Source: Acanthococcus lagerstroemiae
Taxonomy: Eukaryota; Arthropoda; Insecta; Hemiptera; Eriococcidae
Length of the DNA stretch: 64,000 nucleotides
Reading direction: 5' to 3'
Assembly: GCA_031841125.1 (NCBI GenBank)
Contig: CM063108.1
Coordinates: 50,242,122-50,306,121, forward strand
Shown: positions 30,406 to 42,689 of the stretch, in pieces
Numbering within the stretch: position 1 is the first letter of the stretch
Layout of the letters: the number at the start of each line of letters is the position of its first letter
The notes under the pieces: generated by a model
The model's input: only the letters and a program-made list of their open reading frames with translations
The model's database searches: none
Told to the model about the DNA's origin: nothing
Program-made: the position numbers and the translations under genes

Positions 30406-31507
30406 GTGTCGTCTTCTTCATACGGCGCAGGTTTGACTGACAGAGGAGTCACCACAGGCCTACAACTAAGATGCTTTTACCAAAATGTGAGAGGACTAAG
30501 AACGAAACTTCAAGATTTCAGGGTAAATGTTCTGGCAAACAATTACGACATAATCGCTATCACTGAAACTTGGTTACAAGACGACATAAATACCAACGAA
30601 TTATTTGATACCGGATATAATGTCTTTCGGGAAGATAGAAATCAACAAACAGTGGGCAAAGCTAGAGGAGGGAGAATTCTGATTGCGGCTCGGAATAGTT
30701 ACATAGCAGAAAGAATTGACTGGTTACAAACACCCAGTACTGCATGTGAACACATCTGGATAAAGTTAAAACCGACAAATAACTGTGCCTTAGTTTACTT
30801 AGGAGCTTTTTACTTCCCTCCAAATTCACAACGAATCGACTATTTAGATATTTATAAAACGATAACCCACCACAATTTGACCTGTCAAAACGTATTACTA
30901 ATTGGAGACTTTAATCTTCCCCCGGCGACGGAAATTGCCTTCAGCTCACTAAGTAGCAACAAAGCACCACAAGGAAACAAGATTTGGGATCTTCAGAATT
31001 TTTTAATTCTCAATAACCTCACCTCATACAACACAATCATGAACATAACTGGTAGAACTCTAGATCTAATTTTAAGCAATATATCATTGGTAACTGTACA
31101 TCATAGCCTTCCCCTAGCATTACCTCCGGACATGTACCATCCTCCCCTAGAAATTGATCTGTCTCTCAATTGGGAAAACTTGCACGAGGATGTAATTCTA
31201 CTGTCCCGTCATCATGTTACAATTACGGCAAAGCGGATTCCTAGGCATGTATTTGCTGTTCAAAAACAAATGCTGGAAAGACTTGTATAAAATCATTGAC
31301 TGCAATGAAACTACCAATTATTAGCAAAAATCTCTGCAAGACATTATCACAAGTACCGTGCCTTTTAAAAGGGACAATAAGAGAAGGCGGGAATATCCGG
31401 TGTGGTTTACCAAGGAAATAATCAATAATCTGAAAACAAAAGGCAAACTGCATCTTAAATTTAAGAAAACAAAATGTCCCTTTATCTATCAACAATTCTC
31501 TGTATGC
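30406..31507 (+). pseudogene. LINE C ORF2 part 1: APE endonuclease and linker
   Basis: The frame is open 30406-31290 without a convincing ATG start. It carries the AP-endonuclease motif series LRCFYQNVRGLRTK, DIIAITETWL (catalytic Glu), YLGAFYFPPN, NVLLIGDFNLPP and TLDLILSN. The usual SDH end motif is degraded (PPDMYHPPLEI). A frameshift near 31290 precedes the linker (VWFTKEIINNLK), which is interrupted at 31508 by the 396-bp element. Confidence 0.85.
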
Positions 31508-31903
31508 CAAGGTGTCTACAAGAATGAAAAAATATAAATTCCTGACTTTTTCCAAACTTTTTCTTTCTCTTCCTACCTTTACAGTATATAGACAGTATAT
31601 ATTTATGTTTATACTACTAGACGCTATGGTTAAAATGAACTGAAATTTTAAGTTGATTTTTGGGTGAAAGTATTAGGAAGGTGTTCACAGATATACATAA
31701 AAACAAACAAAGCGATGAACTAAGTTATGAATTATATTTCTTCAAGTATTTCATTCTGTAAAACTTTACCAAGGAGATGAAAAATTCCAAACTTCTTAAA
31801 AATATTGTTCAATTTCCTGACTATTTCCAAACTTCCTGGCCTACTTTTCAAATTCCTGACTTTTTCCAAACTTTCCAAATTTTCCAAACCTGTAGACACC
31901 TTG
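31508..31903. mobile_element. 396-bp non-autonomous TIR element in LINE C
   Basis: Inverted termini CAAGGTGTCTACA (31508) and TGTAGACACCTTG (ending 31903), 13 bp perfect, are flanked by GTATGC at 31502-31507 and 31904-31909. Removing the element and one GTATGC restores the LINE frame across the junction. The TIR resembles hAT ends, but hAT makes 8-bp duplications and only 6 bp match here. Internally it has repeated TTCCTGACTTTTTCCAAAC words. Confidence 0.85.
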
Positions 31904-31909
31904 GTATGC

Positions 31910-32527
31910 AGAAGAAACATTAAGAAATTAATCAAAGAAGCCTGGGAACTATACAACCTCAATGTAGAAAACCAGTTAAAATCTGATCCGAAACAGTTCT
32001 GGAGACATGTGAATAGCTTTCGACAAAAGGTACACACAAGCAACACTGCTTTTGAATTTAGGGGGCAGACGGTGCGATCTTCCGAAGATATTGTTGCCGC
32101 TTTTGCATCACACTTTGCTTCGGTATATCTTAAGGAGGAGGATTATACCCACAATCTACATTCTCAAAATTTAGAAACCATTGTGAGTACGAACACTGTA
32201 TGTATCAAAACTATAACTGTTGGTGAGGTGAAATCGGTAATGGAAGGACTGAAACCTAAACATTCTAGTGAGCCTGATGATATCCCACCATACATTTTAA
32301 AAGCTTGTGAAGAATTCCTGGCTCCACCTCTCACAAACGTCATCAATGTCTCTCATAAGCAGGCTAAGTTCCCTGAACTTTGGAAAATCTCAAAAGTAAT
32401 ACCAATATCAAAGAATGATAAACGGAAAGACCATAACCAACTACAGACCCATATCTCTCATATCCGTTTCGGCCAAGGTTTTTGAAACTGTGATTTATAA
32501 CAGACTGTATCCCAAAATAAAAAATTA
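31910..32527 (+). pseudogene. LINE C ORF2 part 2: RT N-terminal half
   Basis: It continues from the 31507 junction: RRNIKKLIKEAWELYN, then the RT finger motif GLKPKHSSEPDDIPPYILK (about 32250) and the ISLISVSAKVFE motif in the next frame after a one-base shift near 32440. It is cut at a TA dinucleotide (32528-32529) by the 11-kb mariner-like insertion and continues at 43585. Confidence 0.85.
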
Positions 32528-32529
32528 TA

Positions 32530-33230
32530 CAGGGTGTTCCACGAAAGTCCCCCCCCCTGTTTTTTCACGAACCGATGGGCAGATCTTCCCGGGACGAAAA
32601 TGATTTCCCAGTCGTAAGGTCTAGTTTCTCTTGAGCTTAAAAAATTTTCTCCCCCTTTCACGGGGGGCTGGAACCTACCACCAACTTCGGAATCTTAATA
32701 GGAAGGTATGCCTTTATGCACCTTGTTGGAAAGGCCATTTACTCCAAAATACGAATCCGTGGGAAAAAATTAAAATTTATCAATTTTGGGGGGGTAAGGG
32801 ACCTAGAGATGACTAAAATCCACCCAGAATCAAAGTGTGGTGACCTATCAAACGAACTACCGAACATGGGGTTTTCCAGGTCGCTGATTTCGAAAATTGT
32901 CTTATTTTTTCGATTTGACTAACTCAGGGGGCAGAACATTCAAAAATTTGGGGCAGAAGGGGTTATTTTAATGTTTCTCATTTTCGCTGATACAATGTCT
33001 TTATGCACCTTCTTGGAAAGGCCTCTTTCTCCCAAAAGTAGAATCCGTGAAATTTTTTTGAAATTTGTCAATTTTGGGGGGCGAGGGGGCCTACAGATGA
33101 CCAAAATCCGCCCGGAATCAAAGTGTGATGACCTATCAAACGAACTATCAAAAAGAGGGTTTTCTAGGGTCGCTGATTTCGAATAATTGCCTTATTTTCC
33201 CGATTTAACCCGTTTTAGTTTTAAAATCCG
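32530..33230 (+). repeat. Left long inverted arm: end module plus tandem ~289-bp-type units
   Basis: The terminal module (32530-32700) contains CAGGGTGTTCC, a run of eight Cs, CTGTTTTTTCACGAACCG and TTCACGGGGGGCTGGAACC. Two copies of the unit marked by ATGCACCTTGTTGGAAAGGC, AAAATCCxCCCxGAATCAAAG and ACCTATCAAACGAACTA follow. The same module in reverse forms 42690-43582. Confidence 0.85.
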
Positions 33231-35060
33231 AATTTTCAACCTAAAATTGGTTCCATTATTCACACATTTTTGACTTTCTGAATGCAGATTATTAAAGTGG
33301 CTTCATGGACATCGTTGAATAGAAAACTTTCTCCAGAGTATGAATTCGTGAAAAAAATTTCAAAATTTATCAAATTTGGGGGGAAGGGGCCCAGAGATAA
33401 CCAAAATCCGTCCAAAATTGAAGTATGAGCTAGCAAAAAGACTATCGGAAAGGGTGTTTTCGAGGTCGCTGATTCCGAATATCACATTCTCTCCTAGATT
33501 CAACGCGTTTCAGAGCCTTACAATTCAAATTTTAGACTCAAAATTGATTCTAATTTACAAATTTTTGAGCTTCTGAACTTAAGTTATCAAAGTGGCTTCA
33601 TGCACATCGCTGGATTAGACAGTTCCTCCAAAATACTAATTCGTGAAGAAAAATTGCAAATTCATCAACTTTGGGGAACGGAGTGTAACGCCAGCCGAAA
33701 CCTATCCAAAATCAAAAACGTAAAAGAGGTGCATTACAAATTTTTGAATAATCAAGAATTGAATTATTCAGCGAACGAACCATGGAAAGCAGGCTTTTGG
33801 GTTAACTAATGGAATTATCACGTACATCCAGTGCATCCTGGGGCTCCGAAATCCGAAATTTGAAAGAGAAGGCTGGTGTCAAGTTCAAATTTTTGACATT
33901 TTGGGACTTACAAGACATTTCTGAATACACGTTGGAAAACGTGTTTTCTAGGTCGCTTTCAAACATCACATTAGTTTTCCGATTCTTCTCGTCGATAAAC
34001 TTTGGTGGTCAAAATGGTTGGTAACTGCTTTCAAGAAGGAAAATGTAGTAGACCTTTGAAGAGCAAGAGAAATCGTAGTGTTCTGCGTAGGGGTAACTGT
34101 ATGACAGACCATCTCTCTTCTTCACCCTCTCTTTCTCTCTCTCACTCATGTTCTATCTCCATATCCCTTTCTCTTTAACTCTTATTATTCCTGCTTATTC
34201 TTTTCTACTCTCCGTTTCCTGTGGCCTTGTTTCTTTTCGGAAAATTCATCAATTTTGGGAGACGGGGTCTAACCCTAGCCAAAATCTATCATCAAAATGT
34301 TATGATCCAGCAAACGAACTATCGAAAACGGAGGTTTCGAGCTCGCTGATTCCGAATATCACATTATTTTTCCGATTCAACTCGTTTTAGGGCTTTAAAA
34401 TTCAAAATTTAAACCTAAAATTGGTGCTGCTTACAAATCTTTGAATTTCTGATCACAGATTATTAAAGTGGCTTCATGCACATCGTTGGATAGGACATTT
34501 TCCAACTTCTCAACTCAAAATTCCCAAGTATTGACTAAAATGGTGAATTTTCCCAACTGCTGAGTGAAAAAACTCCTTCTCGGTACATCCCTGTCTGTCA
34601 TCAGTCCATGCGCGAATGATTTACCTACCTGAACAGATACGCAGTGGTACTCCAAAAATAGGAATTAAAAGTTGGTAAATACTTGAATTCCAAAAGTTGG
34701 CAATTTCAAAAATTTCAATATTTTATCCATCTGGCTTATTCTTAATTTATTTGTTTGCTCGATTTGCCAAGTTTACCAACTTTACATTAAAACCCCAAAT
34801 TTACGATCTTTTCAAAAGCCAAGTGGGGTAGGCTACCCCCTACCTCCCTTTCGGTACGTCCCTGTTACGGCGAAACTGATATTTGATTTTACAGTCTCAG
34901 TTGTAATATCTGACAGTCTAACCACAAAGAAATCAGGGATGAGGAGCAGTCTTCCGGAAAATTCATCGTCATTTTACCCACTCAGGTTCTCTTTTTTTTG
35001 TAGTAATGAATTCGTTTTAATCTTCCAAATGGGTAAGTTCATTTCAAGATCAGTAAAAAA
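33231..35060 (+). repeat. Diverged arm units and spacer before the transposase
   Basis: Further degenerate copies of the arm unit (ACCGAAATC-like, TCGAGGTCGCTGATTCCGAATATCAC) recur at about 33300-33560, 33600-33740 and 34230-34500. 33150-33720 is matched in direct orientation by 40670-41240, and 34240-34450 in inverted orientation by 39350-39480. No gene is visible. A CT-rich patch lies at 34110-34180. Confidence 0.65.
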
Positions 35061-35303
35061 ATCAGAATTTTTAACACATGATGTGTAAAGGTAAACGACC
35101 AAACACAGCGAATCGTGTAACTCGTCAGCGCTGCTTGTCGCGTTATCGTCAACGTTTTCGCGTTACAACGTGTTTCGCGTTTTCCGATGCCAGCAAGGGA
35201 CGAAAATGCCACGTGAAACGTGATGCGTTGATTCATAACTTTTTCGTTCTGGTGTGGATTGTTAACTTTGTTTAATTTGAATTTGGAGTGTTAATTATTA
35301 ACA

Positions 35304-36476
35304 ATGGCTCGAAGCAATGAGGACAAAGTAGAAATGTTCCTGTTATACGGTGCAGCGAACAAAAATCTTCATGAAACGGAGCGAAGATTTAATATTCTTC
35401 ACCCTGACCGTCCAGTTTGTCGGCGATATTTGAAAGATTTATTTAAGAAAGTTACCGAGACAGGTAGTTTCACCCGTAAAAAGTACAAACAAAGTAAGTA
35501 AAAAGCTGAATTAATTGTTTCTACGACACGTAGAAATTTTAAAATTAATGTTTCAGTGGGGTTTTAAAAGTGCTTTTATTTCTGAATTTTAGGACAACCT
35601 TCGGTATTGAACGAGGACACATCATTTGCAATTGTTGCTGAGTTTGTAGACAATCCACTCCAGAGTGTTCGCGTGGTCAGCGATAAATGTAATCTTCCGA
35701 CCACATCTGTTCACCGGGTGATGAAAGCTGAGCACTTTCATCCGTATAAATCTGCCAAACACCATGATATCACCGGAGAAGACCCTGAGAAGAGATTACT
35801 TTTTTGTGAGAAACTTGGTGAACTACTTACAGAAGATCCTACCTTCCTAACGAACGTTTGTTTTACGGACGAAAGCACATTCACCTTGAAAGGTTATGAT
35901 AATAACCAAAACTATCGGCATTGGTCCACTACGAACCCTCACAATGTAACTGTGACACATACCCAGTTTAAGGGAAAAATTAATGTTTGGCTGGGGATTC
36001 TCGGAAATCACCTGATTGGTCCAATATTTCTGGATGGAAATTTAACGGGTGAGCTGTATCTTCAGATACTGGGAGATTTGATCTCGCCCTTGATCGATGA
36101 AGTGGTTGAGAACAACCCAGATGAGTTTGGTGAGCATATTTATTTTCAGCAAGATGGTGCACCGCCGCACTTTACTCGGTCAGTAAGAGATTTTCTGAAT
36201 GAAACCTACCCAAATCGATGGATCGGTCGTGGTGGCCCAATACCATGGCCCCCGAGGTCACCCGACCTGACCCCCTTGGACTTTTTTCTTTGGGGGTTTA
36301 TTAAGGATACAGTTTACCGCACACAGGTGTCCGATTTGGGAGATTTAAGAAAAAGAATTACCGACTGTTGCAAAACAATAACGCCTAACATACTCGCCAA
36401 TGTTAGAAGGGAATTATTCCAGCGCATACACATTTGCCAGGAGGTGAACGGCGGCATTTTTGAACAACTTCTCTAG
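35304..36476 (+). CDS. Rosa-type (DD41D) mariner transposase, one intron, apparently intact
   Basis: The transposase cuts and pastes its element at TA sites. Exon 1 (35304-35493) starts at ATG and encodes the N-terminal helix-turn-helix (YGAANKNLHETERRF). A 99-bp intron (35494-35592) begins GTAAGT, ends TTTTAG and is phase 1. Exon 2 (35593-36476) continues with a second HTH (SVRVVSDKCNLPTTSVHRV) and the catalytic domain FTDESTF, FQQDGAPPHF, PRSPDLTPLDFFLWG. There are 41 residues between the second and third catalytic Asp (DD41D), which is the rosa signature. The spliced protein is about 357 residues with no disruption, a normal mariner length. It is the only intact transposase in the window. 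A CpG-rich 5' flank (35060-35300) may be its promoter. Confidence 0.92.
35494..35592 (+). other. Intron of the mariner transposase
   Basis: 99 bp, GTAAGT donor, TTTTAG acceptor, phase 1. Splicing joins the HTH exon to the catalytic exon in frame. Unspliced reading stops at the TAA just inside the intron (35499-35501). Confidence 0.85.
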
Positions 36477-38949
36477 TCATTTTGTTACCATATTGTTTCT
36501 GTTTGTTTTCTGTTGTTTTTTTTACTATTGTTATGCTTTTGATTTTTACCACATTGTTACTTCTTGTGCATTAGCACCAGAATCTTTTTACAAGTCTTCC
36601 ACTTTTTTTTTATTTTTTATTTATTTAAATTTTTAACTATCCAATACAGGGCATTACTCAGAAGAGCACTCATTTTTATCATTTCAATACTTTTAGTTTG
36701 TCTTTGAATTTAGGAAGGCCTTATTGATTTTAACCAGGTTGTGATTTTAACAAAGTTGTATTAATTTTATTAAGTATTAATTGGCTGTGATATTATTTTT
36801 TACTTTTTTAAATTCAAACATTTAGCTGACTTGAAGTTCTTTTGATTTTCTTTTAATTTTCTAGTCATTCTTTCAATTATTTTTAAAGTCAGCCTTATCT
36901 GTTTCGTTTCTAACTGTTTAACTGTTTGACTTGTCCGCGATATCGAGTTTTTTTAACTGTGGAAGTTTAGAATCTTATTAGCTTAATTTTAAAGAAGTGT
37001 TTTAACACAGTTTTAATAATTTGTACCTTAATTCTGTTTGTTCATGATCTGTGATTTTAAAGTGGTGGTACTAATTTAAGTTATTTTAAAGTTCTACGAT
37101 TTTTTACATTCTGTCCGTTCGAGAAGTGTTTTAACACAGTTTTAATAATTTGTACCTTAATTCTGATTGTTCATGATCTGTGATTTTAAAGTGGTAGTAC
37201 TGATTTAAAAGTTATTTATTTGTCTGCGATTTCTTTTTGCAAATGTCAGTATTTTAATTTTCTTTCAATTTTCCAATAACTTTCTCAGTTACTTGTATTA
37301 TTAAAAATTGCATTGTTTTATTAATTGTACTTCTAATAATTTGTGAGATCACGAACCTGTCTTTTTAGTGTGGATTTGATCAGTTGTTACTAGTTTGATT
37401 AGAATAGCAACTTAAAAAGTTCGGGAAACTTTTTTTTTATTCTGAATGAAATAAATTTGTGTGAAATTCAATTTATCCAAGAAATTTATTCATTAGAAGG
37501 TTGCTTGTTTATCAGTTACAAATTAGATTTTTTTCTTTCCAAAGTAATCTGTTTCCAAATTTGAGACCCTAAATTAACTCACATTTCAGAAATTTCTTCC
37601 TTACTTCACTTCACAGTCTTCACCCGTCAGGTTCAGTGAAAGATTCTCAAGAAAAAAATTATGCAAAATTTGACTCCCCACATTAGGGTCATCTGCATAA
37701 TACATTAAACGGCGGAACGTGTCGCATTACACTATCACCTCTGAATTTTGAGGTATAATTATGAAGAAGAACTCAGTGCGTTACCACTTTGTTGGATCGT
37801 TCCCGAGCCAATTTTGATGTTCTTAAAGCAGAGTCAAGTTTTTCTAAGGTCACAAAATTCCTCCCTCCTCTCGAGGTGGACTGGTGTAGAAATTGTGTAA
37901 TGACCAAGGTAGTTATTTCTACTCGTTTTTCGTTCCAATCAGCATAATGATGCATCCTAACAAAATGAATGTTTTCCTAGATGTAACCGACCCGAAAGCC
38001 AAAAAAAAGCAAAATGTGGGAACAAACTGGTCATTACTACGGGTTTCTGCCTACATAATCACGTAATCAACCAAAATGCATTTGTTCAAGGAGCTGCTCT
38101 TCAATAATTGCATTCCCATTTGAAGAGTTAGGCAGTTTAAAATTTCCGAATCGGAGGGCGAATCAGATTTGAACCATCGGGCGGTCGAAAACGTCTAAAT
38201 TTTAGAACTTTTTGAAGTTCTACATTGTAATGAAGGATATCTTCTGACAAAGAAATGAAGTAATAACTCATGAAGTAGTAAAACTTCCGAGTTCGTCGTC
38301 TTTACCTCCTCACTCCCAAGATCTGAGTTTATCGTCTTTACCTCGTCACTCCCAAGGTGCTGACGAAAGTAGTGGTAAATAAGAGATCTTAGGCCGCTCG
38401 AAGTTTTTTGGAAACTTGGGTGAGGAAGATGCGAAACAGGTTAGGTTTTCTGAAGGAATTTTTTCGAAAATGAGAAGCGGAGCAACTCGTATGAGAGATA
38501 ATAGGAAGACCTTCAGTGGTAATCCTGAAGAAGGAATGTGGTAGTGGATATTCTCTCTCTCTTTCTCTCTCTCTCTTTTTACTTTCCGCTTTTCACTCTC
38601 CCATTTTCTCACCAGCTCCCACTCTCACATACCCTGCCATCCCTTTCCCTATTTCCTGTTCACATTCCCCTAACTCCCTTTTTTTTCAAAAATAAACCTA
38701 GAAGTTTCAAATCGATGTGTCAGAAAAGAAGTTTTTGCTCATCACATGCCAGCACAGTCGGAATACAATACCGTGTAGTAGCATTATTAGAAGACATCCA
38801 TGTAGGCTGCAGAAATTACGCCAGCAAATTGTATGAACGAATCCTTTGCATTTCGACTTTCGAAATTATGGGCCTTTCGCCCCTCCACACTGCCCTCTAA
38901 AACGGATTAATTTGCAAACGTTTTTGCAGATTCGTACTTTGGGGATATT
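36477..38949. other. AT-rich spacer downstream of the transposase, with a 129-bp tandem duplication
   Basis: No gene is seen. A tandem duplication with period 129 bp begins at 36994 and repeats at 37123 (GAAGTGTTTTAACACAG...). A (CT)n tract occurs at 38550-38577. The segment lies inside the 11-kb element and is probably its own non-coding body. Confidence 0.55.
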
Positions 38950-39990
38950 GCCTAAACAACCCTTACTTTTATGATAGATTGTAACACTTCCATTTTGGAT
39001 GAATTTAGGCGTGTATTGTACCGCCTGACCCCGAAAATTGACGAATTAGAACTTTTTCCCCACACACTTGTATTTGGGAAACAATGTGTATAAAGTCATT
39101 TTGATAATCTGCATTAAGACATTCAAAACTTTGCGAATAATTTACACACCGTTTTTAAAGCTCAATTCTGGATTTTAAAGCTCTAAAACGGTCTGAAGGG
39201 GGGGAATAATGTCATGTTCGGAATCGACGACTTCAAAAACCCTTTCTTCGATAGTGTGCTCGCTGGGTCATAACACTTTTATTTTGGGTAGATTTTGGTT
39301 GATGTTAGGCATGCTGTTCCCAAAATTGATGAATTCAGTTTTTTTTTCACGGATTTGCATTTCAGAAGAAATGTCCTATCCAACGATGTGCATGAAGACA
39401 CTTTATTAATCTGTGATCAGAAATTCAAAGATTTGTAAGTAGCACCAATTTTAGGTTTAAATTTTGAATTTTAAAACCCTAAAACGAGTTGAATCGGAAA
39501 AATAATGTGATATTCGGAATCAGCGACCTAGAAAACCCCCTTTTTGGTAGTTCGTTTGATAGGTCATCACACTTTGATTATGGGCGGATTTTGGTCATCT
39601 CTAGGCCTCCTCGCCCCGCCAAATTGACGAATTTCAAAATTTTTTCACGGATTCTACTTTTGGGAGGAAGAGGCCTTTCCAACAAGGTGCATGAAGACAT
39701 TGTATCAGCGAAAATAAAAAAACATGAAAAATAACCCCATCTGCCCCAAATTTTTGAATGTTCTGTCCCCTGGGTTAGTCAAATCGAAAAAATAAGGCAA
39801 TATTCGAAATCAGCGACCTGGAAAACCCCATTTTCGATATTTCGTTTGATAGGTCACAACACTTTGATTCTGGGTGGATTTTGGTCATCTCTAGGCCCCT
39901 TGCCCCCCAAAATTGACAAATTTTGATTTTTTTTCCACGGATTCGTATTTTGTAGTAAATGGCCTTTCCAACGAGGTGCATAAAGGCATA
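38950..39990 (-). repeat. Inner inverted arm
   Basis: This is a reverse-oriented copy of the arm units, ending at 39990 with ATACCTTCCT, the reverse of AGGAAGGTAT found at about 32700. The terminal end module of about 170 bp is missing here and the sequence flips directly to plus orientation. The transposase-bearing unit may thus once have been bounded by 32530 and this arm. Confidence 0.65.
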
Positions 39991-39994
39991 CCTT

Positions 39995-41260
39995 CCTAAA
40001 AAAAATTAAAATTTGTCAATTTTGGGGTGCAAGGGGCCTAGAGATGACCAAAATCCACCCAGAATCAAAGTGTGGTGACCTATCAAACGAACTATCGAAT
40101 ATGGGGTTTTTCAGGTCACTGATTTCGAATATTGCCTTATTTTTTCGATTTGACTAACCCAGGGGACAGAACATTCAAAAATTTGGGGCAGAAGGGGTTA
40201 TTTTACATGTTTTTTATTTTCGCTGATACAATGTCTTCATGCACCTTGTTGGAAAGGCCTCTTTCTCCCAAAAGTAGAATCCGTGAAAATTTTTTGAAAT
40301 TCGTCAATTTTGGGGGGCGAGGTGGCCTAGAGGTGACCAAAATCCGCCCAGAATCAAAGTGTGATGACCTATCAAACGAACTATCGAATATGGGGTTTTT
40401 CAGGTCACTGATTTCGAATATTGCCTTATTTGTTCGATTTGACTAACCCAGGGGACAGAACATTCAAAAATTTGGGGCAGAAGGGGTTATTTTACATGTT
40501 TTTTATTTTCGCTGATACAATGTCTTCATGCACCTTGTTGGAAAGGCCTCTTTCTCCCAAAAGTAGAATCCGTGAAAATTTTTTGAAATTCGTCAATTTT
40601 GGGGGGCGAGGTGGCCTAGAGGTGACCAAAATCCGCCCAGAATCAAAGTGTGATGACCTATCAAACGAACTACCAAAAAGGGGGTTTTCTAGGTCGCTGA
40701 TTTCAAATAATTGCCTTATTTTTCCAATTTAACCCGTTTTAGAGTTTTAAAATCCAAATTTTCAACCTAAAATTGGTTCCATTATTCACAAATTTTTGAC
40801 TTTCTGAATGCAGATTATTAAAGTCGCTTTATGCACATCGTTGAATAGAAAACTTCCTCCAGAGTATGAATTCGTGAAAAAAATTTCAAAATTTATCAAT
40901 TTTCGGGGTAAGGGGTCCAGAGATGACCAAAATCCGTCCAAAATTGAAGTATTATGACCTAGCAAAAAGACTATCGAAAAGGCGATTTTCGAGGTCGCTG
41001 ATTCCGGATATCACATTTTTCCCCTGATTCAACGCGTTTCAGAGCCTTACAAAATTTTAGACCCAAAAGTAGTTCTAATTGACAAATTTTTGAGTTTCTT
41101 AGCTCAAGTTATCAAAGTGGCATCATGCACATCGCTGGATCAGACAGTTCCTCCAAAATATGAATTCGTGAAGAAAAATTGCAAATTCATCAACTTCGGG
41201 GAACGGGGTGTAACGCCAGCCAAAACCTATCCAAAATCAAAAACCTAAAAGAGGTGCAGG
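39995..41260 (+). repeat. Tandem array of 289-bp units in direct orientation
   Basis: Two consecutive units around 40132-40730 are nearly identical, repeating with a 289-bp period (for example ATGTCTTCATGCACC at 40230 and 40519). Older flanking copies extend to 41260. The array duplicates the content of 32700-33730, pointing to recombination between arms. Confidence 0.85.
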
Positions 41261-41470
41261 GTGAGTTTTGAGAATGACCCTCCCCCCCCTGTTTTTTTCT
41301 CGAATAACTGTCGGATTGCTCCCAAACAAAATGCGATCTTCGTGTACCGTGGTCTAGTTTTCTGCGGGCACAAGAAATTTTCTCCCCCATATTTGGGGGG
41401 CTGGAACGTACCACTAACTTTGAAATCTTAAATGGGAAGGTATGTTCTTATGCACCTTGTTGCAAAGATC
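41257..41470 (+). repeat. Internal diverged copy of the element end module
   Basis: CAGGGTGAGTTTTGAG, a C-run, CTGTTTTTTTCTCGAA and TTTGGGGGGCTGGAACGTACCAC follow the same order as the outer end module at 32530-32700 but are clearly diverged. It is an internal relic of a related element's left end. Confidence 0.65.
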
Positions 41471-41689
41471 TCTCCGCTCCAAAATTGAATCGGCGGAAAA
41501 AATTCAAAATTTATCAATTTTAGGGGGCCAAGGGGCCTATAATTGGGGGAAATCCATCCAGAATCAAAGTGTGATGACCTAGAAATTTCTAATTGTTCTG
41601 AGAAAATTCAAAGAAAAACTTACGTTAGAATGGTCAAAAATCGATACCACAAATGTCACTCCAGTTTTTGTAACCTTACTTTTGGAAAT

Positions 41690-42620
41690 TTGGGAATTTC
41701 ATCGAAGATCTTTGGGAAAATTTTCCAATGATTTTCATTAAAAATTTTGGAGGAAAAATCTCATAGGAAATAAGTTGATGGAAAACTACAATGGTTTTGG
41801 AGAATTTTGTCAATGATTTTCAGGGAAAATGTTGCATGATCTCCGAGGAATTCCATCAAAAATTTCTTGAGGAATTTTGTCAGAAATTTTTGGGGAGAAA
41901 TTGCAATAATTCTAATCTTTAGGAAAATCATTCGATAATTTCTGAAGAATTTCATTAGGAAACATTTGGGGAAAGGCTCCGATCGTTTTTGAAGATTTTC
42001 ATCAAAAATCTTCAGGAAAAATGTTCGAGGATTTTAGAAAAATTTCATCGAATTTCTTTGGGAAAATTTTCCGATGCGTTTGATGGAACTACATCAAAAA
42101 TTTTTGAGAAAAAAATCCTTGGGTTTTTTCAATTTTTTTTATTATTAACAAGCTTAATGCTGAACTGAAGAATCTTATCGGACATTTCTGGAAAAAATTT
42201 CCAATGTTTCCCAGAGAATTTCTTTAAAATTCTTAGGGAAAATATTCTGATAATTTTTGTAGAATTTCATTAAGAGAAAAACTCCGACGATTTTTGAAGT
42301 ATCAACAATGTTCAGAAAAAATGTTCTCCGAAGAAATTCATCGAAGATTTTTGGTGAAAATCTCCGAGAATTTTCAAGAAATTTCACTGGAAATTTTCGG
42401 AAGCAAATTCCGGTAATTTTTGATACAACTAACCTCCAGGAAAAATGTTTTCCGAAGAAATTCATCGAAAATCTGCAAGAATAATCTTCGATAATCTTTA
42501 AGGAATTTCATGAGAAATTCTTGGGAAAAAATTGCAATAATGTCCAAAGGTAGAAAAATACAGGAAAAATCCCGGATAATTTTCAAAGGAAGTTCATCAG
42601 AAACGGAAAGAAAAATAATT
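41690..42620. repeat. Degenerate AT-rich minisatellite
   Basis: About 0.9 kb built of variations on GGAATTTCATCAAAAATTTTTGGGGAAAAATTCC, repeating every 30-60 bp with heavy divergence. It has no coding capacity. Confidence 0.7.
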
Positions 42621-42689
42621 GCAGATTTTCTCCAACAGTTTGCAAACAAAAAAAGCGAACGAATCACTTTCTGAACAAAAAATCCTAGG

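Noticed and set aside
40132..40732. Two identical 104-codon ORFs as a repeated protein
   Set aside because: They are frames through the 289-bp non-coding arm unit; other units break the frame and no protein family fits.
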